The notes beneath the pieces were generated by a model that saw only the letters and a program-made list of their open reading frames with translations, was not told the DNA's origin and made no database searches. This document shows positions 32,283 to 34,750 of a stretch of DNA of 34,750 nt, piece by piece. The DNA comes from Deltaproteobacteria bacterium (GTDB taxonomy: Bacteria; Desulfobacterota; DSM-4660; Desulfatiglandales; HGW-15), in contig CP070840.1 of the NCBI GenBank assembly GCA_020342025.1, positions 2,859,063 to 2,893,812 on the forward strand, read 5' to 3'. The translations under genes were made by a program, and so were the position numbers. Position 1 is the first letter of the stretch, and each line of letters opens with the position of its first letter.

Positions 32283-33089
32283 CTACCCGATAACACGGTT
32301 CGTCTCCTTGTTCGATTTGTTGTTGGACGGTTTTTTGGGGTCTCCAGGATCTGCCCGCCACTGGCTGTTGTCGTCATCAGCAATGCCTTCGAAGTGTTCC
32401 TTGAAAATGTCGAAATGGGCCCTCATTAATCTTCTTATGCGGTCTTTGTCCCGATTTACCAGGCAATCAATAAATTCTCTGTTGTATTCAAGATCCTCAA
32501 TGCCCACCTCCAAGTTCAAGGGCAATTGTTGAAAAATTTCCTCGTGGACCTTGGTCACCGCTTCCATAAAACTGCTTATCAGCCGATTGTGACAGGCATT
32601 GGCCAACAAGCGATGAAATTCTAAGTGCTTACTCAGCTCTATTCTGCCCTCATCTTTTATGGCCTTCTCGCAGTAGTCTAGATTGGACCGCAAGGCCTCT
32701 ATATCCTCATCGGTCCGGCGCATGGCCGCCAGTTCCGCAATGCCCGGTTCAGTAAATTGCCTGAACTCGGTCAACTCCGCGGGGCTCAGCCCACCAAAGT
32801 TCCACGCATGCAGGACACTATCCCTCACCCTGTCTGCCGTAGGTTGTGTGACATAAATCCCACCCGAGGCGCCCTTCTTTGTTTCAATCAGGTCTTCTTC
32901 CTCCAGGCCACGAAGGGCCTCACGCACCGTTACCTTGCTCACCTGAAAGTGAGCAGCAATCATTTCCACCGTGGGCAGTGTCTCCCCAACTTTGAACGTG
33001 CCCTCCTCGATGCCCTTTTTGAGGGCACCTTTTACCTGATCTGACAATCTAGCCGCCTTGAATTGAACTTCATTCAATCCATTTGACAT
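32283..33089 (-). CDS. GntR-family regulator (FadR/FCD subfamily)
   Basis: A 268-residue regulator. The N-terminal winged helix is IEEGTFKVGETLPTVEMIAA followed by HFQVSKVTVREALRGLEEED (about residues 29-68). The C-terminal all-helical FCD domain contains FRQFTEPGIAELAAMR and the HLEFHRLLANACHN metal/ligand-binding segment. FCD regulators sense small carboxylic acids or acyl-CoAs (family knowledge). It is the first gene of the 24188-33089 minus-strand block and probably controls it. GAGGA lies 8 bases before the ATG. Confidence 0.92.
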   Translation of the reverse strand: MSNGLNEVQFKAARLSDQVKGALKKGIEEGTFKVGETLPTVEMIAAHFQVSKVTVREALRGLEEEDLIETKKGASGGIYVTQPTADRVRDSVLHAWNFGGLSPAELTEFRQFTEPGIAELAAMRRTDEDIEALRSNLDYCEKAIKDEGRIELSKHLEFHRLLANACHNRLISSFMEAVTKVHEEIFQQLPLNLEVGIEDLEYNREFIDCLVNRDKDRIRRLMRAHFDIFKEHFEGIADDDNSQWRADPGDPKKPSNNKSNKETNRVIG

Positions 33090-33145
33090 TATTTAATCCT
33101 CTTTTAAATAAAATAAATAAGCTTTATTTACCAGAAAGTAGTTTT

Positions 33146-33175
33146 TTAGTAAAACATACTTAATATAAATGTCAA
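33146..33175 (-). promoter_or_regulatory. Predicted sigma-70 promoter of the GntR operon
   Basis: On the minus strand TTGACA (33175-33170) and TACTAA (33151-33146) are separated by 18 bases. The start would be ~50 bases before the GntR ATG, in an AT-rich stretch. Confidence 0.55.
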
Positions 33176-33269
33176 CAGTAACGAAGAAGATTACCGTCAA
33201 ACGATTTTGGAAGACCAGTAAATAATCACGTGATCAGCAAGAGTTGTGGGTGGCGTCTCCATTTGCAGG

Positions 33270-33285
33270 TGCCGAATATTCGGCA
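33270..33285. promoter_or_regulatory. Perfect 16-bp palindrome
   Basis: TGCCGAATATTCGGCA, fully symmetric. It is 95 bases upstream of the predicted GntR promoter -35 box and ~150 bases downstream of the sigma-54 regulator gene. It is a candidate binding site for a dimeric regulator; which one is unknown. Confidence 0.4.
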
Positions 33286-33431
33286 GACAGATGTTTTTTT
33301 ATTCTTCTTATTCTATGCGGGGAGGGCGGACAACGTTTTCCACCCGTTGTTCGACAGGCAGGCAAGCGACGTGATAGATCCACTATCCAGAATCTCTATA
33401 CGAAAGCCTAAAATTAAAGTTTCCATTATGT

Positions 33432-34750
33432 TCAATTGGACCATGAACCCCTTTCAGAACCATGATTTACACCTAACTTCTTGATTCTGTACTGAAGAGT
33501 CGATCGTGGGATGCCGAGCAATCTGGCAGCGCCGTACTTACCTCCTATGACCCCACCACACTTGGCCAAAGCCCTTTCAATATGTTTTCTCTCCATCTCA
33601 TACCTAGTCAAAAATTCCCTTTCCTCAGCGTTCTTCTCCGTGCTCTCAAATGAATGTAGCATGTGGTCTATATCCGATTCATTGATCGTATGGCCCCCGC
33701 GCAAAATCGTGACCCTCTCTATCACGTTTTGTAATTCCCTCACATTTCCCGGCCATGGATACCGACAAAGGGCTTCCAATGCGGCGGAAGAGTACCGCAC
33801 CTCAGGTTTTTGCATTTTCTCCGCTAATCTGGTTGTGAAGCTTCTAACCAGAAGGAGAATGTCCTCATCAGCACGTTCTCGCAACGGAGGAATCCAGATG
33901 TGCACCGTATTGAGACGGTAGTAGAGATCTCGCCGAAACGTGCCTTTTCGGACTTTAGGCATCAGATCTTGGTTAGTAGCTGCTATTGTCCTGAAATCAA
34001 CCGATATTGGCATACTTTCACCAACGCGTTCAAAGGCCCTTTCTTCCAGGACCTGGAGGAGCTTGCTTTGACTGGGCAAAGGCAGTTCCCCTATTTCATC
34101 AAGGAAAACCGTTCCCGCATCTGCGGTCTCAAAACGACCTCGTCTCTTGGCGCTCGCACCAGTAAACGAGCCTTTCGCATGCCCAAAAAGTTCACTCTCA
34201 ATGAGTGTGGGAGCTAGGGCGGCGCAATTCACCTTAACGAAAAGGTGCTCTCGCCGTGAACTGAGATTGTGAATATGCCTCGCTATATGATCTTTTCCTG
34301 TCCCCGTCTCACCACTGATGAGCACAGAAGTATTTGTGTCCGCGACGAGCTCCACATCTTTCATGAGCTCTGTCATTGCTGGGCTTGTGTAATAGAATTC
34401 TCGATTTTGTTTATCGAACCGCTCGAAAAGGTACTCCTTCTCTTTCCAAAGTCTCTTATTCATGGCTTCCAATTTGTCGTAGGTGAGCATATTATCGATT
34501 GCAATGGTGATTTGCACCGATAATTCCTCCAAAAAGTTAGGAAGTTTGTCGATTTCTGGGGGAAATTTCTTGAAGGAAAAATGTATGGACCCTAGCAGTT
34601 CATCTCGCATAATGAGAGGAAGGGCGATGGTGGATTTTAGACCCTCTTTCAGCATCGCTTCCGCTGTAGTCAATTTGGGATGCTTTGATAGATCTTTAAT
34701 GATAACAGGCCTTCGTGACTCTATGACCAGGCTTGCAACCGATCCCTTGG
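33432..34750 (-). CDS. Sigma-54-dependent transcriptional activator with GAF domain, partial (5' end beyond window)
   Basis: 439 residues are visible; the N-terminus is cut by the right edge. A GAF-type sensor region ([18 protein letters not shown] through [19 protein letters not shown]) is followed by a linker helix and an AAA+ sigma-54 interaction domain: Walker [16 protein letters not shown] loop (consensus GAFTGA), Walker [11 protein letters not shown], arginine-finger region FRRDLYYRL, and [16 protein letters not shown]. The C-terminal Fis-type helix-turn-helix is [20 protein letters not shown]. It is an enhancer-binding activator, probably sensing a small molecule through GAF. It is encoded upstream of the GntR operon, but I saw no clear -24/-12 promoter in the window by eye, so its targets are unknown. 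Confidence 0.93.
   Translation of the reverse strand, partial: KGSVASLVIESRRPVIIKDLSKHPKLTTAEAMLKEGLKSTIALPLIMRDELLGSIHFSFKKFPPEIDKLPNFLEELSVQITIAIDNMLTYDKLEAMNKRLWKEKEYLFERFDKQNREFYYTSPAMTELMKDVELVADTNTSVLISGETGTGKDHIARHIHNLSSRREHLFVKVNCAALAPTLIESELFGHAKGSFTGASAKRRGRFETADAGTVFLDEIGELPLPSQSKLLQVLEERAFERVGESMPISVDFRTIAATNQDLMPKVRKGTFRRDLYYRLNTVHIWIPPLRERADEDILLLVRSFTTRLAEKMQKPEVRYSSAALEALCRYPWPGNVRELQNVIERVTILRGGHTINESDIDHMLHSFESTEKNAEEREFLTRYEMERKHIERALAKCGGVIGGKYGAARLLGIPRSTLQYRIKKLGVNHGSERGSWSN

Larger units (their letters stand above)
33090..33431. other. Intergenic region upstream of the GntR gene
   Basis: 342 bp. An AT-rich GntR promoter segment (33090-33180) is followed by a region with a perfect 16-bp palindrome (33270-33285) and a hairpin ACAACG...CGTTGT (about 33331-33352). 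No gene is seen. Confidence 0.6.

Overview
The window looks like a catabolic island from an anaerobic, acyl-CoA-metabolising bacterium. The gene content fits Desulfobacterota (the former Deltaproteobacteria): several AMP-forming acyl-CoA ligases, thiolases, split cobalamin-dependent mutase large subunits, a DUF362/ferredoxin protein, a Liv-type transporter and biotin-dependent carboxyltransferase parts. The taxonomic call is an inference from gene content and style; no rRNA or tRNA gene was seen.

Layout. (1) Positions 1-3328, minus strand: TetR regulator, thiolase and a methylmalonyl-CoA-mutase-type large subunit cut by the left edge. (2) Positions 3824-23943, plus strand: acyl-CoA ligase, a second mutase large subunit (a close paralogue of the first, in inverted orientation), a CaiC-like ligase, DUF362/ferredoxin protein, two SDR dehydrogenases, two crotonase-family proteins, a five-gene Liv ABC transporter, thiolase, acyl-CoA dehydrogenase and another ligase. 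(3) Positions 24188-33089, minus strand, convergent with block 2: GntR regulator, DUF35 Zn-ribbon protein, SCP-x-type thiolase, a tiny AccB-N-like protein, a carboxyltransferase homologue, a biotin carrier protein, an acyl-CoA ligase and a succinyl-CoA-ligase-like pair. (4) Positions 33432-34750, minus strand: a sigma-54 activator cut by the right edge.

How it may work together (inference). The Liv system imports a carboxylic acid and ligases activate it to a CoA thioester. Acyl-CoA dehydrogenase, hydratase, SDRs and thiolases carry out beta-oxidation. The mutases would rearrange a branched or dicarboxylic carbon skeleton, and the biotin/carboxyltransferase proteins could decarboxylate or transcarboxylate the product. 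This resembles the logic of anaerobic alkylsuccinate processing or of propionate/methylmalonate metabolism. The true substrate cannot be read from the sequence. No cobalamin-binding small subunit and no biotin carboxylase lies inside the window.

The most noteworthy non-coding signals are these. A ~200-280 bp structured intergenic element occurs in three copies (around 5558-5738, 7553-7830 and 10646-10922), with arms that change sequence while keeping complementarity. A shared 18-bp palindromic operator lies on both sides of the TetR/ligase divergent region and again at the predicted start of the liv transcript. The liv leader is long and contains mutually exclusive hairpins. The most noteworthy protein-level signals are a carboxyltransferase homologue that has lost three of four expected metal ligands, a solitary AccB N-terminal domain next to it, a crotonase lacking both catalytic glutamates, and mutases with altered CoA-contact residues.
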